Notes: generated from the sequence alone by a model not told the origin. A stretch of DNA of 64,000 nucleotides from Photobacterium sp. DA100 (GCF_029223585.1 NZ_CP119424.1:1798001-1862000), one strand, 5' to 3'; shown: positions 33,869 through 43,806, counted from the stretch's first letter. Program-made: numbers and translations.

Positions 33869-35143
33869 CTACAGCTTAAAAGTAACTTTGTTTAATGCTT
33901 TCGCAAGCTCCTTCAAATTCAACTGTTTGCCGTAGCGATCATACGTTATCCCTTGCTGTTTGTGCCCCACGATCTCAGCTGTAATCATCTCAGAAACGCC
34001 TTTTTGCTTGAGTTCATCAATAAATGTATGCCTAAAACTGTAGCTCGTAGGGCGACTGCCAGCCTTCATGCCGATGGAATTCTGATATTTAGTCATTTTA
34101 TTAAGGTAGGCCTTAGACCAATCGCCAAAGATGTTTTTTGGCTCATAGCTGAATAGATTATTGGCACCACTGGACTTCCTAGTTGCAAGGTAATCCAACA
34201 ATCCAAGCTTAATCAGTTGACCATGTAAAGGGACTTTACGGATGCTGTTGCTATTTTTGACGTACTTACCTTCGTCATCAACATTGACTGCGAAATAATA
34301 GCTCCCATCAGCCTCTTTTATGTCATTAACTCTTAGTTGACACACCTCTGAGGGTCGCATTCCTGTGTAAAGTAAGATCCAAGAAACCCACTGAAATTCA
34401 ATATCTTGTTTAGCAAATTTGGCAGAATTAAAAAATAGCTTAAGATCCTTAAGTGACCAGCGTTCACGCTCTTCACTTGTAGGCTTGAGTGGCTTGTTAT
34501 CAACCTTAATGCCATCAAAGGGGTTCAGTGCGATATAACCCATCGTCTTGGCGTATTTGAAAAATTGAGATGCAGCGGCAAGATACTCTTTATTAGTTTT
34601 ATAACTACGACCTTCGCGAAGAAGTTGATCGCGGTACTTGAAGGCATAAGCAGGGGTGACATCGCAAATTGAACCGACAGGTAAAGATTCGATGCAATAC
34701 TTAATTCTAGACTCTAACTGGTGAACTGTCAGTGGCCTTACGTTTTGCAGCTTTTTGCTCTCGACGAAAGCGTCTAGCGCCGCTTTTAATTGAACGATGG
34801 GAGTTTTTCGACTTGCAACTGGGTTTGGTTCACTAAGCTCTACTTTACGAGTTGGAACGGCAGAGACCTCTGCATGATGTTGATTGCACTCAAATCCACA
34901 TCGAACCTCGTTAATTATCGCATCAGAACTAGCCTTAAAGGCTTGTACGCAGCTTTGAGCATGAGCCTTCGCTATCAGGTCTTTTAAGCGAGCTGCGACT
35001 GTAAGATTGCGCTCAGAAGCAAGCTGACGGTTCTTAGTTAGTAGGGATACTTTTAGATCGAACGGGAAGCCGTTATCACGGAGTTTTTTGGGCAAACAAA
35101 TGCGAGTGTAGTAGGTGCAATTTGGGGCGCGAAAAAGGTACAT
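33869..35143 (-). CDS. island integrase (tyrosine recombinase 2)
   Basis: 424 residues from the ATG at 35143, chosen for the AAGGA site about 10 bp upstream and because the product then begins MYLFRAPN like many Vibrio integrases; the ATG at 35188 sits in the tRNA terminator. Core-binding domain about 135-230; catalytic residues in YTGMRPSEVCQLR, SYSFRHTFIDEL (second Arg; the usual His three before it is Tyr) and EIVGHKQQGITYDRYG (His and nucleophile Tyr). It lies next to the intact tRNA-Ser and transcribes into the island, so it is the probable enzyme for the 33-bp att sites. Confidence 0.88.
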   Translation of the reverse strand: MYLFRAPNCTYYTRICLPKKLRDNGFPFDLKVSLLTKNRQLASERNLTVAARLKDLIAKAHAQSCVQAFKASSDAIINEVRCGFECNQHHAEVSAVPTRKVELSEPNPVASRKTPIVQLKAALDAFVESKKLQNVRPLTVHQLESRIKYCIESLPVGSICDVTPAYAFKYRDQLLREGRSYKTNKEYLAAASQFFKYAKTMGYIALNPFDGIKVDNKPLKPTSEERERWSLKDLKLFFNSAKFAKQDIEFQWVSWILLYTGMRPSEVCQLRVNDIKEADGSYYFAVNVDDEGKYVKNSNSIRKVPLHGQLIKLGLLDYLATRKSSGANNLFSYEPKNIFGDWSKAYLNKMTKYQNSIGMKAGSRPTSYSFRHTFIDELKQKGVSEMITAEIVGHKQQGITYDRYGKQLNLKELAKALNKVTFKL

Positions 35144-35188
35144 TGTCTCAGTCAATCCTTGTGGTTTGACTTGGTACCTTGCAGGCAT

Positions 35189-35216
35189 GAAAAAAGCCGT
35201 TGCAATACAACGGCTT
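35189..35216 (-). terminator. terminator after tRNA-Ser copy 2, supplied by the island
   Basis: Minus strand: AAGCCGTTG-TATTG-CAACGGCTTTTTTC, a 9-bp stem and T-run, just inside the island end. It replaces the chromosomal terminator now stranded at 24122-24149 and separates the strong tRNA promoter from the integrase gene. Confidence 0.85.
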
Positions 35217-35227
35217 ATCTCATTTTT

Positions 35228-35260
35228 AATGTGGCGGAGAGATAGGGATTTGAACCCTAG
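35228..35260. repeat. island attachment site, right (within tRNA-Ser)
   Basis: The 33-bp partner of 24151-24183, covering the 3' end of the intact tRNA-Ser gene from the CCA through the T-arm, plus four flanking bases. Confidence 0.92.
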
Positions 35261-35322
35261 ATACGCTATTAACGTATGCCGGTTTTCAAGACCGGTGCTT
35301 TCAACCACTCAGCCATCTCTCC
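35232..35322 (-). tRNA. tRNA-Ser (TGA), copy 2, island target
   Basis: Identical to the 91-nt tRNA-Ser(TGA) at 8782-8872. The gene stays intact because the island carries a copy of the tRNA 3' end. Confidence 0.97.
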
Positions 35323-35335
35323 GTAAGTGCGGCGT

Positions 35336-35364
35336 ATGATAATCACTACCTCTTTCCATGTAAA
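35336..35364 (-). promoter_or_regulatory. sigma70 promoter of tRNA-Ser copy 2
   Basis: Minus strand: TTTACA (35364-35359), 17-bp spacer of different sequence from copy 1, TATCAT (35341-35336), discriminator ACGCCGC. Conservation of the boxes but not of the spacer supports function. Confidence 0.75.
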
Positions 35365-35768
35365 CCCTTAAGTAGCTCAACTGCTTACATAACCAGCAAC
35401 CCGACACGAAATCATTGAAAATACAGTCGCCCGCAATAAAAACCGGCTTGCTATTACACTCCTCCTCGCCTTGCTCCCGGTATCTGCTGGATTTTTCCCC
35501 GCCAACTGGACTTTTAATACCTCAGCAAACGCTAAAACAGCAATTTAGTGATCCCGTTCACCATAGGGCTGAGAGCTAAATCACATCTCATTTCGCAGGA
35601 TACAAAAGTCCAGCTAATGGCCTATTTATCCAATAGTTTCGTATTGTCACCCGCCCCATAATTACAGCCAACCAGACAGCACCCTGTCTTAGAACATCGC
35701 TCAACCCTATTGCGTTGGCAGCCGCGCCAACTGAAAAAATAAACCATAAAAACATGGAGTAATTCGAA
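35365..35768. other. intergenic region upstream of the PTS genes
   Basis: About 400 bp with normal base composition. It should hold the frwC promoter; no clear operator or hairpin was identified. Confidence 0.4.
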
Positions 35769-36830
35769 ATGAAAAGCCAACTGTCAGTGTTAAAAAGACA
35801 CTTATTGACGGGTACCAGCCACATGCTCCCCTTTGTTGTCGCCGGCGGGGTATTACTTGCCTTGTCTGTCATGCTCGGCGGTAAAGGTGCGGTACCGGAA
35901 GGCGTATTCCTGGAAGGGCTATGGGACATGGGGATCGCAGGTTTCACCCTGTTCGTTCCCGTGCTTGGCGGCTATATCGCCTACTCAATTGCCGACCGAC
36001 CGGCACTCGCCCCGGGGATGATAGGTGCCTACCTGGCTAACCAAGTCCAGGCCGGGTTCCTGGGTGCCATCGTGGTCGGCTTCATCGCGGGCTACGTCGT
36101 CCTCCAGCTCAAGCGCATTCCGCTCTCCAACAAACTCAAAGCCATCTCGACCTACTTTATCCTGCCTATCGGCGGCACCTTTATTGTCTCGGGCTTGGTG
36201 ATCTGGGTGATCGGTACACCGATAGCCATGGCAATGGAAAGCATGAACCTATGGCTAGAGGGCATGGCCGGCGCGTCTAAAGCGTTCTTGGGCATGGTGC
36301 TTGGCGGCATGACTGCTTTCGACATGGGCGGCCCAATCAACAAAGTCGCCACCTTGTTCGCCCAAACCCAAGTGGGCACCCAGCCTTGGCTGATGGGCGG
36401 TGTCGGTATCGCTATCTGTGTACCTCCACTTGGTATGTTCCTGGCAACTTTGCTGTCACCAAAACGTTACACCGACGAAGAGCGTGAAGCGGGGAAAGCG
36501 GCTGGCATCATGGGCTGTATCGGTATCACTGAAGGAGCGATTCCTTTTGCTGCCGCCGACCCGATGCGCGTACTTCCATCTATCGTGGTAGGCGGCATGG
36601 TCGGTAACGTTGTCGGCTTCATGTTCAACGTCCTCAACCATGCGCCTTGGGGCGGCCTGATTGTGCTGCCAGTGGTGGACGGACGCTTGTTCTACATCGT
36701 CGGTATCGCAGCTGGTGCTCTAACGACTGCACTGATGGTCAATGCATTGAAAAAACCTATCGAACAACGTCAAGACGCCAAAGTTGAAACTGACTCGGCG
36801 GAAGACACCCTTGAATTAGATTTCGACTAA
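35769..36830 (+). CDS. frwC: PTS fructose-like EIIC component
   Basis: 353 residues, about 9-10 transmembrane helices. Fructose-family EIIC motifs are present: LLTGTSHMLPFVVAGGVLLAL at the start, GGYIAYSIADRPALAPGMIG near 75-95, GGMTAFDMGGPINKVA near 180 and CIGITEGAIPFAAADPMRVLP (the GITE motif) near 250. It forms the membrane channel of a phosphotransferase system, with EIIB encoded 22 bp downstream. GGAG lies 9 bp before the ATG. The energy-coupling FrwA homologue is 11 kb away beyond the tyrosine cluster. True substrate unknown. Confidence 0.87.
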   Translation: MKSQLSVLKRHLLTGTSHMLPFVVAGGVLLALSVMLGGKGAVPEGVFLEGLWDMGIAGFTLFVPVLGGYIAYSIADRPALAPGMIGAYLANQVQAGFLGAIVVGFIAGYVVLQLKRIPLSNKLKAISTYFILPIGGTFIVSGLVIWVIGTPIAMAMESMNLWLEGMAGASKAFLGMVLGGMTAFDMGGPINKVATLFAQTQVGTQPWLMGGVGIAICVPPLGMFLATLLSPKRYTDEEREAGKAAGIMGCIGITEGAIPFAAADPMRVLPSIVVGGMVGNVVGFMFNVLNHAPWGGLIVLPVVDGRLFYIVGIAAGALTTALMVNALKKPIEQRQDAKVETDSAEDTLELDFD

Positions 36831-36852
36831 CAATTTTTCGGGAGAAAACAAC

Positions 36853-37167
36853 ATGAAACTACTCGGCGTAACTTCTTGCCCATCCGGCGTTGCCCATACC
36901 TATATGGCAGCAGAAGCATTGGAAACCGCGGCCAAAGCCAAAGGCTGGGAAGTCAAAATCGAAACTCAGGGCTCTATCGGGATTGAAAATGAAATCCTGT
37001 CAGCCGAAGTAGAAAATGCCGATATTGTCATCCTGACCAAGGATATCGCCATCAAAAACGAAGAGCGCTTCAAGGGCAAGAAAATCGTTCGTGTCGGGGT
37101 GGCAGATGCAGTGAAAAAAGCCCCGCAAATCATGGATAAAATCGAAGCGCACCTCGCTTCGGCTTAA
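36853..37167 (+). CDS. frwB: PTS fructose-like EIIB component
   Basis: 104 residues. The phosphorylated cysteine is Cys9 in VTSCPSGVAHTYMAAE, followed by the conserved ETQGSIGIEN segment. A GGGAG site precedes the ATG. It passes phosphate from the EIIA domain to the sugar bound by EIIC. Confidence 0.9.
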   Translation: MKLLGVTSCPSGVAHTYMAAEALETAAKAKGWEVKIETQGSIGIENEILSAEVENADIVILTKDIAIKNEERFKGKKIVRVGVADAVKKAPQIMDKIEAHLASA

Positions 37168-37406
37168 AGCCTCACCCCAATGCCTTGGCCTTAAACGGTC
37201 AAGGCATTGGCACATTATTACTCTGGAAAATGATACCTACTCAACAGTTTGCAGAATATCATTTCGAAGTGGCGGATATTAGAGTGGTATCATATAAACG
37301 GTTAGTCTTCAGTATGTTATACGTCTTCAGGTAATGCATATTCAGAGCTAGCCTTTCTTTTTGATAACACTGCGCCTGTGGCGAGTGGTTGAGTAGATGT
37401 AATGAC

Positions 37407-38249
37407 ATGAAGCAAACCTTCACTGATCTTCTTGATAATGTGATTTCTGACAGCACCGCCTTCAATACCATCTGGTTTGCCGGTGATGATGTCCCGCCTC
37501 CCGAAGCCAGTTACCAGGTCAACTTTCCGCGCCTTGAACTGGTATTCAACGGCCAGTACGAGAATTTGCTCGAAAACCCACAACACCAGATTGAAAATAT
37601 CCTCCTCGGTCCCGGCGATGCCCTGTTTATTCCGCCCAATGCCTGGAACAAGCCAAGTTGGGACAAAGAGTGCTCGGTGCTCAGCTTGCTGTTTGGCAAG
37701 AGCCAATTAGGGTTCAGCTTGGTCAGCAAACATGAAAACGAAAAAGGCTTTTACGATGTGGTCAAGTACAGCGTCCCGCAGCGCACCGGCCGGGCCATCG
37801 ATCATATTCTGACAGCACTATCAACCCTCGCCTACGAAAAGCAGAAGCAACCCGCCGACAAGTTCCTGCTGCTTGCCCTGCTGAGTTACTGCAAAGACAT
37901 GCTGTCGCAACCAACCGAGGATACCAGTCGCCGCAGTGAGGACATGTTCAAGGGGATCTGTATTTACGTGCAGGAAAATTTCCACCGCAACATCAACCGC
38001 AATACGGTCGCAGCACGATTTAATATCTCACCGAACCACTTATCGCGGCTGTTTCGCCAAGAAGGGCACATGCGCTTTGCCGACTATATCTCCTGGGTGC
38101 GGCTTGAGCGCGCCAAGTTCATGCTTAAGCGCTACAACTTCCGCCTAGAGGAAGTGGCTCAACGCTGCGGCTATCACGACCCCAATTATTTCTGTCGGGT
38201 ATTCAAGCGAAAGACAGGGAAAACCCCGACCGAATACCGCAGCCGTTGA
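37407..38249 (+). CDS. AraC-family regulator next to the PTS genes (YijO-like)
   Basis: 280 residues from the ATG at 37407; an in-frame TTG at 37389 is less likely. The N-terminal half looks like a cupin sensor (LELVFNGQYENLL...PGDALFIPPNAWNKPSW). The C-terminal 100 residues form the two AraC helix-turn-helix motifs (VAARFNISPNHLSRLFRQEG and LEEVAQRCGYHDPNYFCRVF, ending KTPTEYR). In E. coli the AraC-type gene yijO lies beside the frw genes, so control of this PTS is likely. Confidence 0.85.
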   Translation: MKQTFTDLLDNVISDSTAFNTIWFAGDDVPPPEASYQVNFPRLELVFNGQYENLLENPQHQIENILLGPGDALFIPPNAWNKPSWDKECSVLSLLFGKSQLGFSLVSKHENEKGFYDVVKYSVPQRTGRAIDHILTALSTLAYEKQKQPADKFLLLALLSYCKDMLSQPTEDTSRRSEDMFKGICIYVQENFHRNINRNTVAARFNISPNHLSRLFRQEGHMRFADYISWVRLERAKFMLKRYNFRLEEVAQRCGYHDPNYFCRVFKRKTGKTPTEYRSR

Positions 38250-38362
38250 GACAGTGCCATACATCCAATCGCCGTAAAGCCCTCAACCAATCCGACAATA
38301 AGCTAACCGGTACTGTTTCAAGTGAGATACCACCGGCCAGCTATATTAATAAATATATCGAA

Positions 38363-39220
38363 TCAGACAGCCACAGCGTCATAATGCACCGAAGGTGTGA
38401 CAATACGGTCTTGTGCTGCGACAACCTGCAGTTCATATTGGTCAAGTTGCTTGGTGACTCTCATCACCTCATCCACAGCTGCCGTCACATGCTCCAACGC
38501 TTCCTTATAGCTCTTGCCTTGCTGCAGATTCACCAGCATCAGTCCACTGGTCAAATCTCCGACACCAATAGGTGGTCGGTCAAATTGATGCAGCGGCCTG
38601 GAGATATGCCAAGCTTCATCAGCCGTCACCAGAAGTGTCTCATAAGACGCAAGATCTTTGCTTGCGCGGTCAAGGTGTTTGACAAGGAGCATTTTAGGCC
38701 CCATTTGTAATGCAAGCCTAGCTGCACTTAATGCCTCGTCAAAATTATTTATCTCTCGGCCAGTCAGTTTTTCGAGCTCATACAAGTTCGGAGCAATCAT
38801 ATCGGCAGCAGGGATTGCATTAGCACATAGAAACTCAGCCACACCTTTTGCGAGAACACATCCTTTCGTCGGACTTCCCATAACAGGATCACAAAAATAA
38901 ATTGCGTTCGGGTTTTTCGCCTTGATTGCTTCAACTATTTCAAGGATTTTTTCACCTTGCTCTGCTGATCCTATATATCCAGATAGAATAGCATCACATT
39001 TTATTAATTGGCCGATATCAGATATTCCTTCACAAATATCAGTTATCATATCCGGACCAAAAACTTCTCCTTTCCACTTTCCATATTGCGTATGATTTGA
39101 AAACTGGACTGTATTCAAGGGCCATACATCCGCCCCCATTCGTCTCATTGGGAACACTGCGGCACTATTTCCAGCGTGTCCAAAAACCACATGAGATTGA
39201 ATAGATATAATATTAACCAT
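38363..39220 (-). CDS. pdxY: pyridoxal kinase PdxY
   Basis: 285 residues, ribokinase-like fold. Motifs: [19 protein letters not shown] at the start (substrate binding), YFCDPVMGS near 125, and [17 protein letters not shown] near 215-231 with the anion-hole GxGD and catalytic Asp. GAGG lies 5 bp before the ATG. It makes pyridoxal 5'-phosphate, the cofactor of the tyrosine decarboxylase encoded upstream on the same strand, so it probably serves that enzyme. It follows tyrS after a 48-bp gap. Confidence 0.9.
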   Translation of the reverse strand: MVNIISIQSHVVFGHAGNSAAVFPMRRMGADVWPLNTVQFSNHTQYGKWKGEVFGPDMITDICEGISDIGQLIKCDAILSGYIGSAEQGEKILEIVEAIKAKNPNAIYFCDPVMGSPTKGCVLAKGVAEFLCANAIPAADMIAPNLYELEKLTGREINNFDEALSAARLALQMGPKMLLVKHLDRASKDLASYETLLVTADEAWHISRPLHQFDRPPIGVGDLTSGLMLVNLQQGKSYKEALEHVTAAVDEVMRVTKQLDQYELQVVAAQDRIVTPSVHYDAVAV

Positions 39221-39268
39221 TTTTTCCTCATTAAAGGGAGAGAAGCCCTTTATATGACTGTAAACTGA

Positions 39269-40543
39269 CTACTTCCAAACAATTAAGCTGTAATTCTTTT
39301 TCCCCCTTCGAATAAGACTATAACGTTCAAATAGCTTATCCTCCGAAGTAAAAGCAAACTGTGGGTTGTTCTTCCTCTGACCATTCACAGAAATTGCATT
39401 CGACTCAATCAACTTTCTTGCCTGACTACGTGAAGTTGCTAACTCACTTTGCACTAAAACCTGCTGTAAATCATACCCTTGTTCTGCATTTGCCGTCGGC
39501 ATACCATCATAGGCCAGTTGGCTAAAATCATCTTCAGTTAATCGCTCAAAGTCCTCATCGAACAGACAACGGGTAATACGCTGTGCTGCTCGTAACTTTT
39601 CGTTACCATGAACCAAAGCTGTGGCATGATCAGCGAGTATCCGCTGCGCTTTAGGTGCCGAGAGGCTATTCCTGTCTACCTCCTCGATTTGTTGAATCTC
39701 GGATTCTGTCAAGAAGGTAAAAAACCGCAAAAAGTGATAAACATCAGCATCCGCTGTATTTAACCAAAATTGATAAAACTTAAATGGACTTGTTTTATTA
39801 GGATCGAGCCAAATCGCCCCACCCTCAGTTTTACCAAACTTGGTTCCATCCGATTTGGTAATCAACGGTACGGTCATGCCAAATACCTGTCGCTGGTTCA
39901 TTCGGCGTGTTAAATCAATACCAGCGGTAATATTTCCCCACTGATCAGACCCACCAATTTGAAGCTCCATTCCATAGTCTTTATTCAGCCGAGCAAAATC
40001 ATACGACTGCAGGAGACTATATGAAAATTCGGTAAATGAGATGCCAACTTCATCTCGGTTTATCCTCTGCCTCACAGACTCTTTATTAATCATTGCATTA
40101 ACAGAAAAATGCTTCCCAATATCACGTAAAAATGTCAGTACATCCAAGCCGGCGAACCAGTCATGGTTGTTGACCATACGCGCAGGGTTTATTTCATTAT
40201 CAAAGTCCAGAAACGGTGAAACTTGCTGCTGGATTTTATCCACCCATCCAGATACGGTTTCTGTTGTATTAAGCTGCCTCTCCGTCGCTTTAAAGCTTGG
40301 ATCACCAATCATGCCTGTCGCGCCACCAACTAGTGCAACAGGTCTATGCCCAGCCTGTTGGAATCGTTTTAGGCACAAAAGGGGAACTAAGTGTCCGAGA
40401 TGAAGGCTATCTGCTGTTGGATCAAAACCACAGTACAGAGTAATAGGCCCCTCATCTAACCGCTCAACTAAGGCGGTTTCATCTGTAATTTGTGCTACCA
40501 ATCCACGATTTTTCAAATCCTGAATTAACGTTATATTATCCAT
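39269..40543 (-). CDS. tyrS: tyrosyl-tRNA synthetase in the tyrosine decarboxylase cluster
   Basis: 424 residues from the ATG at 40543 (GGAG 6 bp upstream), normal for class I TyrRS. Signature [15 protein letters not shown] (HIGH variant) near 46-60, tyrosine-site residues in [13 protein letters not shown] and [12 protein letters not shown], the KFGKT (KMSKS variant) loop near 232, and a C-terminal S4 domain ([21 protein letters not shown]). Composition is AT-richer than the PTS genes. Linkage to tyrosine decarboxylase is well known in Gram-positive tdc clusters, where tyrS reports tyrosine levels. The cell's housekeeping tyrS is presumably elsewhere. Confidence 0.93.
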   Translation of the reverse strand: MDNITLIQDLKNRGLVAQITDETALVERLDEGPITLYCGFDPTADSLHLGHLVPLLCLKRFQQAGHRPVALVGGATGMIGDPSFKATERQLNTTETVSGWVDKIQQQVSPFLDFDNEINPARMVNNHDWFAGLDVLTFLRDIGKHFSVNAMINKESVRQRINRDEVGISFTEFSYSLLQSYDFARLNKDYGMELQIGGSDQWGNITAGIDLTRRMNQRQVFGMTVPLITKSDGTKFGKTEGGAIWLDPNKTSPFKFYQFWLNTADADVYHFLRFFTFLTESEIQQIEEVDRNSLSAPKAQRILADHATALVHGNEKLRAAQRITRCLFDEDFERLTEDDFSQLAYDGMPTANAEQGYDLQQVLVQSELATSRSQARKLIESNAISVNGQRKNNPQFAFTSEDKLFERYSLIRRGKKNYSLIVWK

Positions 40544-40571
40544 ACAATCTCCAAATTGAAATTCATTTAAA

Positions 40572-41792
40572 TTAAAACACGGGTAAAGCATCATTTAATG
40601 TCAATATTTGACTTACGATAACCTCAACCCCAACACATCCGACAAGAAACAGAGCTAACTTATTAGTCATTACATTATATTGCCTCTGATAATTTGCCCC
40701 TCTAATCTTATTGAGAGCTAATACAGGAAACAATACGGCTAAAATCGTGAGGAATATTGCAGCCGCACCAAGCGCCTTAACAAAGCCATCAGGATATATG
40801 ATGGTAAAAGCCAAAGGTGGTAAATAAGTGATCAATGCTGTTATGAATCGTCTCTTATGACTATTACCTTTTTTCAAATTGCTTGCAACTGAATCAAATA
40901 GTCCCAGTGATACACATAAATACGAGGTAAACATAGCAATCGATGAAAATGCACTAATCAAATAAAGAATATAGTCATTATGAATATATACTCTCATTTC
41001 TTCCAACATTACCGCGACACTTGAACCATGAGAAGAAATGTATTCAAAACTATGAGGGCCAAATCGAGGAAGAGAACCTAAAGTACTTACCTCCCAAACG
41101 ATATAAACAGCAAGCGGGATAAGTCCACCAGCAATAAAAATATTTCTTAATGTGGTCGGATTATCCTTACCAATATACTTAATCATACTTGGAATGCTGC
41201 CATGGAAGCCGAATGCTGTAATAAACACTGGGATAGCAGCAAAACTATAAACAACGGAATCACGCTGATTGGTAATAAATTCTTTATTGACGTAAGGGTT
41301 TATCGTACACACCAACAAGAGAAAGATTATAATGTTGATTGAAAACAAAACCCTATTGACGATATCAACCGCTTTAGTGCTAATGTAGACTATTGTACCG
41401 ATTAATGCGGTAAAAATGCATGCCACAATCTCACTGGGTATGGATATATGAAGATAATTTGTAATATTGGACTGATATATCGATGAACCGCCAGATATAT
41501 AGGCACATGAAAGGGAATACAGAAGCAAAAGCAAGGTTACGTTAATAAACACCTTACCTCTCTTACCAAAGAGATCTTCCGCAATAGCTTCAAGGCCTGT
41601 GCCTTCTTGATAATTTAAGCATACCTCGAGTAGCATTAAGCCAGAGTATGTCATGCAAAACCAAACTGTACTTAAAAACAGAATTGAATATTTTACTCCC
41701 ATCCCCGCAGATATAAGTGGTAATGCTAGCATGCCAGCACCAAGCATGGTGCCTGATATTAAAAGAGTTGCACCAACAGCTTTTATATTCAT
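40572..41792 (-). CDS. aromatic amino acid permease (TyrP/Mtr, HAAAP family)
   Basis: 406 residues, 11 predicted transmembrane helices. Begins with the HAAAP pattern [25 protein letters not shown] and has [18 protein letters not shown] near 198, typical of TyrP/TnaB/Mtr proton symporters. Expected role: tyrosine uptake. It follows the decarboxylase gene after an intrinsic terminator-like hairpin and precedes tyrS by 28 bp. AT-rich codon use, like its neighbours. Confidence 0.85.
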   Translation of the reverse strand: MNIKAVGATLLISGTMLGAGMLALPLISAGMGVKYSILFLSTVWFCMTYSGLMLLEVCLNYQEGTGLEAIAEDLFGKRGKVFINVTLLLLLYSLSCAYISGGSSIYQSNITNYLHISIPSEIVACIFTALIGTIVYISTKAVDIVNRVLFSINIIIFLLLVCTINPYVNKEFITNQRDSVVYSFAAIPVFITAFGFHGSIPSMIKYIGKDNPTTLRNIFIAGGLIPLAVYIVWEVSTLGSLPRFGPHSFEYISSHGSSVAVMLEEMRVYIHNDYILYLISAFSSIAMFTSYLCVSLGLFDSVASNLKKGNSHKRRFITALITYLPPLAFTIIYPDGFVKALGAAAIFLTILAVLFPVLALNKIRGANYQRQYNVMTNKLALFLVGCVGVEVIVSQILTLNDALPVF

Positions 41793-41850
41793 GATTATTT
41801 CTCTTAACCATCAATGACAAATAGTCGATATTTGATTTTCATCATATTTA

Positions 41851-41880
41851 TAAAAAAGCTGCCAGTATATTACTGGCAGC
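41851..41880 (-). terminator. terminator/attenuator after the tyrosine decarboxylase gene
   Basis: Minus strand: GCTGCCAGTA-ATA-TACTGGCAGC, a perfect 10-bp stem, followed by TTTTTTA. It lies between the decarboxylase and TyrP-like genes, so the upstream pair should be expressed more strongly than tyrP-tyrS-pdxY. Confidence 0.85.
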
Positions 41881-41892
41881 GTCCCTCATTGA

Positions 41893-43806
41893 TTATGCAG
41901 CGCTATGAACTTTTGACTGTTTGTTTTCTTCATCAACAATTTCAGTCAAAATATCTGTAAATACTTCCTGTAGATTATTCCAGTAATTGTTAAACCGAAT
42001 TTCATCACGAAGGAAATGAGTCATTACTGCGGAGCGAAGAATGTATACGGAGCCTTCTGCCTCCCACTCTTGGTCACTGAAACCACGTGATTTTGCATAA
42101 GTGCTTGGGATCTGGCCGTATTCATCAACAGACAATGATGTTGAAGAGGTCAAAAAATCTTTCGTATATGTTCTGCCTGAAGCATAAGAGCATAGCTCGT
42201 AGATACGTTGGTTCAGACGGTTATGGTCTGCCAAGCTATCGTTGCCAATTTCTTTGAAGGTAAAGTTAACCATGTGGAAATCAGGGTGCATCAGCGGACG
42301 AACCTCGAAGCGTCGACCCTGCACAACCAAAGGCTCAGCCGTTGCCAACTTATTGGCAAACCAGTCGGCGGTAACAATGCCACGACCGATAACATGGCCG
42401 TATCCACTAATATTCAGAGGAACTAAGCGATGAGCGGCCCATACGGCTGCGGCTGTCGCACCAGCCTTGGAACCTTCCATGATTGAAGAGCCCAATACCA
42501 CGTTTTGCTCGCCATTTTGGTCGTCATCACTTTCTTCAAAAACATATGCCGCATGGTAGGAAATCAAATCCACAATTCGCTTATCCTTCATCGCCACAGC
42601 ACCTGCAGCATATTGAATGTAGCCAACTTTATGTGGATCGACCGTGATGGAATCGGCTTCAGCCATCGCTTCAAATGCATCGTAAACATCACGTTTAGGC
42701 CAGGTCACGCCTTCAGGGATGATGTTTTCTTCACGATAGCGGGCAACCAGAGCGTCGTAATCCATGAAGTTGTTATCTTCATCGAGGAACATAGCTCGCA
42801 CATAGCCACCATAGGCCGCATCGATATGCACATAGAATGAGGCACCATACTTCTCTTCGCACTCTTTGCGCAGTTTCATAACCTCATGCACGGCATCAAC
42901 AGAGCCTTCTTCTGTGGTGCCCACAACAGAGACCATCCCTAGGATCGGCGTGCCTTCCTCCATAAGCTTAAAGGTAATTTCACGCATTTTTTCTACGTCG
43001 GTGCGGTAATTAGCGTCTACATCAAGAGGAATAATATGCTCCTGGCCAATACCGAGAACATCCATTGCCTTCATCCATGAGTAGTGCTTTGAGCGTGGAA
43101 CCAAGAACTTACCCAGCGTACCAGGTTTAACGCCTACCCCGCGTGCCGACAGGGCGCGCACTTCTTCAAAAATGCCGCGTTTTTTAAGCTCGTCGGTTAA
43201 ATCGAGCACCTTAGTGGTATTCATATTCAGCAACTGGTGCTCTGTCATACCGGCGACCAAGTCTTTCGCACCTTCATGCTCGGCAATTGCGAGAGGCATC
43301 GTTTTGACATTACGGGCAACCCAGACACCTTCATAGTTAGCTACAGTGCCGCCCGAAGTAATGTGCCCCCAGGCTTTATTTACGTCATAGCCAAACATCT
43401 TACAAAGGTCTTGACCTGCCTCTATTTCCAGTTCGGTCGTAACCGGGGAGGCTTCATGTGCACAATTATTCGGGTTGTACATCATGGTCATAACATAAGC
43501 TAGGTTTGAAACCATCAACGTATCGGCATTCATATGGCCCAGATATCGTGGAGAGAACCAAGGAACAGATTTCGTTTTCAAGCGAGCAGACAGGCTATTC
43601 AAGATACCTTCTGTTCGATATAGCGTGTCACGAAAATCTGGCTGATGCTGGGCTACCGGAGACACCAGCGGTGCATCTTCTGGGTGAAAATCTGATCGCC
43701 AATGCATGTGCTCATCAATTGCGTACGCCATCATCTCTTTAAAGAACACTTGGTTTTCTGACTTAGGGCCTAGGAATAAGGCGTCTACATTCATTTTCTC
43801 ACTCAT
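41893..43806 (-). CDS. tdc: tyrosine decarboxylase, PLP-dependent
   Basis: 637 residues, like bacterial TyrDC of Enterococcus/Lactobacillus (about 620-626 residues) and unlike short archaeal MfnA. PLP-binding: SGGTVANYEG (151-160), HIDAAYGGYV (327-336; Asp329 contacts the pyridine nitrogen) and the Schiff-base Lys393 in TVDPHKVGYIQYAAG. AAAGG lies 8 bp before the ATG. It converts tyrosine to tyramine plus CO2, consuming a cytoplasmic proton. It is encoded between the antiporter and TyrP-like genes. DOPA or phenylalanine as side substrates are plausible. Confidence 0.9.
   Translation of the reverse strand: MSEKMNVDALFLGPKSENQVFFKEMMAYAIDEHMHWRSDFHPEDAPLVSPVAQHQPDFRDTLYRTEGILNSLSARLKTKSVPWFSPRYLGHMNADTLMVSNLAYVMTMMYNPNNCAHEASPVTTELEIEAGQDLCKMFGYDVNKAWGHITSGGTVANYEGVWVARNVKTMPLAIAEHEGAKDLVAGMTEHQLLNMNTTKVLDLTDELKKRGIFEEVRALSARGVGVKPGTLGKFLVPRSKHYSWMKAMDVLGIGQEHIIPLDVDANYRTDVEKMREITFKLMEEGTPILGMVSVVGTTEEGSVDAVHEVMKLRKECEEKYGASFYVHIDAAYGGYVRAMFLDEDNNFMDYDALVARYREENIIPEGVTWPKRDVYDAFEAMAEADSITVDPHKVGYIQYAAGAVAMKDKRIVDLISYHAAYVFEESDDDQNGEQNVVLGSSIMEGSKAGATAAAVWAAHRLVPLNISGYGHVIGRGIVTADWFANKLATAEPLVVQGRRFEVRPLMHPDFHMVNFTFKEIGNDSLADHNRLNQRIYELCSYASGRTYTKDFLTSSTSLSVDEYGQIPSTYAKSRGFSDQEWEAEGSVYILRSAVMTHFLRDEIRFNNYWNNLQEVFTDILTEIVDEENKQSKVHSAA

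Larger units (their letters stand above)
24184..35260. mobile_element. 11.1-kb tRNA-Ser-integrated genomic island
   Basis: Bounded by the 33-bp direct repeats at 24151-24183 and 35228-35260. A tyrosine recombinase gene points away from the intact tRNA copy, the usual layout for tRNA-targeted islands. Contents from left: unknown 293-aa gene; KfrA-like protein and MobV-like relaxase (minus); a second tyrosine recombinase (minus); an unknown 157-aa gene; a three-gene operon ending in a PD-(D/E)XK nuclease. No replication or type IV secretion genes are visible, so it is probably mobilizable rather than self-transmissible. Two recombinases suggest a composite element. Confidence 0.88.

Noticed and set aside
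35189..35308. Longer integrase 2 frame starting inside tRNA-Ser
   Set aside because: It would translate the tRNA and its terminator; the start at 35143 has a ribosome site and a family-like N-terminus.
40544..40571. T-box or other riboswitch before tyrS
   Set aside because: Only 28 bp separate tyrP and tyrS, too short for a T-box; no such leader was seen elsewhere in the cluster.
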